Shown here: positions 61,990-64,000 of the stretch, in pieces
Numbering within the stretch: the stretch's first letter is position 1
Layout: each line of letters opens with the position of its first letter
Source of the DNA: Gracilaria gracilis
Lineage: Eukaryota > Rhodophyta > Florideophyceae > Gracilariales > Gracilariaceae
Length of the DNA: 64,000 nt
Reading direction: 5' to 3'
NCBI GenBank assembly: GCA_030374805.1
Contig: JARGSG010000043.1
Coordinates: 1 to 64,000, forward strand
The notes under the pieces: model-generated
Database searches by the model: none
Told to the model about the DNA's origin: nothing
Seen by the model: only the letters and a program-made list of their open reading frames with translations
Program-made: the position numbers and the translations under genes

Positions 61990-62862
61990 TCAAGTCTTGC
62001 GTATTCTTGGTGGATTGTCATCGGGAGGCCACAACAGATTTGAGTACTTTTCCCAGAATTCATCCCTGATTACGTCAACATGTAGGACTTCAAAATCAGT
62101 CTTCGGTGGTTCAGGCAGTTTGGCCTCCACAGCTGGACCACCCTTTACATGTGAGTTTCCATTAGAATTTACGTCCAAGCGCCTTCTCTTCTGGACCATT
62201 TCTGGATCACCAGCAAGTCTTCGCACAATCACCGAACCCTTGCGAAACATCTGCGGCTCATTATTGTAGTTAATGTTGAATTGTGAGAATAGCATCTCAT
62301 TCTTTTCCTTGGAATTGGTCCCTTTCAGTACTTTTTCGGCTTCTTGGAGAGACTTCCCACCTCGATTTACCAGAGCCCAAAAAACGGTATTGAAAAGGTT
62401 ATTGATATGCGTATCTGCTTGTCGCCATGATAGGTAATCTCGCAAATGCCTTGTGGTGGGATACAAAACGATTCGGCCATCAAAGGTAGGGGGTTCCTCC
62501 AAATTGACATCCATATACCGCTTCCAGTTTACGACGTATGCCGATGTAAACATCGAAACAACAGTTGAAAGAATCTTACTTTCTCGTCTGGAAAACAGAT
62601 TAGACTCGCGTTTCATAATGAAGCTGTACTCATCGCTTTGTCCGTACGCCAGAACAAGATGGTTATCAAAGGTCTTTAACACTGAAGTCGCTGCAGCGTT
62701 CATTAGATTTAATGCTCTTTCATCATTAGGTTTTCGAAAAGAATGCTTCTTCGCGAAAGAAGTGAAGCATCGACCATCGAGTCGAACGACAGCCCAGCAG
62801 CCTGGCAGAAGACGTTGATGGGTTTCAAAGTATTTGACGTACTCAAAGCGAGAACATGCCAT
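61990..62862 (-). CDS. THG1: tRNA-His guanylyltransferase
   Basis: 290 residues. The N-terminus SRFEYVKYFETHQRLLPGCWAVVRLDGRCFTSFAKKH holds metal-binding Asp29 and Gly30. AYGQSDEYSFIMKR holds Asp77 and Glu78, and YVVNWKRYM and NLFNTVFWALV follow. Thg1 adds a G to the 5' end of tRNA-His by a reverse (3'-5') polymerase reaction, needed for recognition by histidyl-tRNA synthetase. The C-terminal basic, disordered part (QKRRRLDVNSNGNSH) is typical of eukaryotic members. Single exon. Confidence 0.94.
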   Translation of the reverse strand: MACSRFEYVKYFETHQRLLPGCWAVVRLDGRCFTSFAKKHSFRKPNDERALNLMNAAATSVLKTFDNHLVLAYGQSDEYSFIMKRESNLFSRRESKILSTVVSMFTSAYVVNWKRYMDVNLEEPPTFDGRIVLYPTTRHLRDYLSWRQADTHINNLFNTVFWALVNRGGKSLQEAEKVLKGTNSKEKNEMLFSQFNINYNNEPQMFRKGSVIVRRLAGDPEMVQKRRRLDVNSNGNSHVKGGPAVEAKLPEPPKTDFEVLHVDVIRDEFWEKYSNLLWPPDDNPPRIRKT

Positions 62863-63242
62863 AATTATTGGCGTTGATTACTTTTCATTCAAACATGAAC
62901 AAAGCTTGAGGAAGAAATTAAACTGTCCCGATAACCCACTGTCGAATTGAATAGAATGTAAGAGCGCCCTCTTCAGATATGAGCGCCTCGCCATGAAGAC
63001 AAAGTAGATATATGGTGGTGAATGTACATGAGGGGGAATGGAAATAGATTCGGCAATTTGGTGTTATTTGTTGTAACCAATGCGCGCTCAACATTTTTCA
63101 ACCAGAATGCTTACAAAAGTCGTAAGTGAGGGGCTGAAGTAAGTGTCGGTACTTTCATGTCACTCCATTATGAGGGTTCTCGATTGTGATCTCTTCGGAT
63201 CAGGGATTGCCGTCCAATCGTGAAGATCAACGCATCGCACAC

Positions 63243-63297
63243 CGCCCCCGAACATACCTTCGTAACGCCCCTGAACATACCTTCGTAACGCCCCTGA
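63243..63297. repeat. Short tandem repeat, 23-bp unit
   Basis: CGCCCCTGAACATACCTTCG followed by TAA occurs as two copies and a partial third, directly upstream of the cyclophilin start. It may affect its promoter or 5' UTR. Confidence 0.7.
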
Positions 63298-63355
63298 TCC
63301 CACGATCTCAAACTGCACCATCCTCATCGAAGTCAACTCGAAGTTTTTGAGCAAG

Positions 63356-64000
63356 ATGACAGCCTTCGTGTCCTCCGCGTTTCGCATTGCTGCGAGTCCT
63401 AGCTTACAAGCCACTCGATGCGCGTTTCGAAGCACCTTTGTGCCTCAGCGCACTGTGCGCTCGGCAGCGAGATTACAACATGTGAAACGCCACTTGACAT
63501 CAATGGCCGCCCCTGCCGTCACCAACAAGGTTTTCTTTGACGTTGAAATTGACGGTAAGAAGGAAGGACGAATTGAATTTGCTTTGTTTGGCGAACAGGT
63601 TCCGAAGACCGTTGAAAACTTCCGCGCGTTATGTACTGGGGAGAAAGGGTTTGGTTATAAGGGATGCGGCTTTCATCGCGTGATTAAGGAGTTTATGTTA
63701 CAGGTACGTACATAACATAGATCATGATCGTGTTATCACTTATCACTGTTGTTTTGATTACTAACCAGTGTTTTTGGATGTGTTGGACATGGTTATAGGG
63801 GGGTGATTTCACAAGAGGTGATGGCACGGGGGGAAAGTCAATCTACGGTGATCGTTTCGATGATGAAGCATTTGTGATCCCGCACTCTACTCCTGGATTG
63901 CTCTCCATGGCGAACGCGGGTCCTAACACGAACGGATCACAGTTCTTCATCACAACTGTACCGTGTCCTTGGTTAGACGGCAGACATGTCGTGTTCGGTC
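63356..64000 (+). CDS. Organelle-targeted cyclophilin, cut by window end
   Basis: Exon 1 is 63356-63703 and exon 2 runs from 63799 to beyond the window, with a 95-nt intron (GTACGT donor, TATAG acceptor). A leader of about 48 residues rich in Ala, Ser and Arg ([21 protein letters not shown]) fits plastid or mitochondrial import; MAAPAV further on could be an internal start for a cytosolic form. The cyclophilin domain shows [22 protein letters not shown], the catalytic Arg in [11 protein letters not shown], then [17 protein letters not shown] and [11 protein letters not shown]. It is a peptidyl-prolyl isomerase. The end of the protein is not in the window. Confidence 0.92.

Overview
The window reads as nuclear DNA of a photosynthetic eukaryote, most probably a red alga. 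Genes lie on both strands with long spacers, splice junctions of GT-AG type are few and short (complex I 49 kDa subunit, cyclophilin), and several encoded proteins carry plastid or mitochondrial leaders: a lumenal pentapeptide-repeat protein, THF1/Psb29, a DnaJ-type zinc-finger protein, proton-translocating transhydrogenase and an organellar-type MutS. A secreted Hint (hedgehog/intein) protein also fits red algae, though other algal lineages cannot be excluded from sequence alone.

Layout. 0.5-2.3 kb: a foldback-like block of 74-nt near-perfect hairpins in two inverted clusters around a core of other long hairpins. 2.5-9 kb: a strongly purine-rich (+ strand) island with one long reading frame broken into four pieces (2579-6450), whose last part looks like a 2-oxoglutarate/Fe(II) oxygenase; a ketopantoate-reductase-like gene on the other strand; and two unknown Gly-rich/coiled-coil frames. 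9.2-10.8 kb: an Ulp1-type (C48) cysteine protease gene. 13.6-30.1 kb: ordinary host genes (pentapeptide protein, NNT, DUF3598-like protein, DnaJ zinc finger, THF1, coiled-coil membrane protein, catalase, one unknown).

30.5-47.5 kb is a transposon nest. A pogo-type DNA transposon (30560-32991) lies beside a DUF7869-like gene on the minus strand (47492 to 33584). That gene has been split by a second, Tigger-like pogo element (33910-36155, TA target duplication) and by a 9.8-kb Ty3/gypsy retrotransposon (36213-45997, identical-looking 543-bp LTRs, target duplication CCTGC). Removing both insertions on paper gives one continuous reading frame across both junctions.

48-64 kb: MutS, complex I NDUFS2 with four exons, PIN4-type parvulin, a precisely bounded hAT element (55533-58168, 8-bp duplication ACGCAACC), a secreted Hint protein, THG1, and a cyclophilin running off the window end.

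The most striking pattern is that nearly every mobile-element or element-like gene here carries one or more isolated in-frame stop codons with the frame intact on both sides (eight cases, using all three stop codons), while the host genes have none. Second is the saturation of the Ty3 element, coding and non-coding, with the palindrome CCGNNCGG. Third is the hairpin array at the left end.
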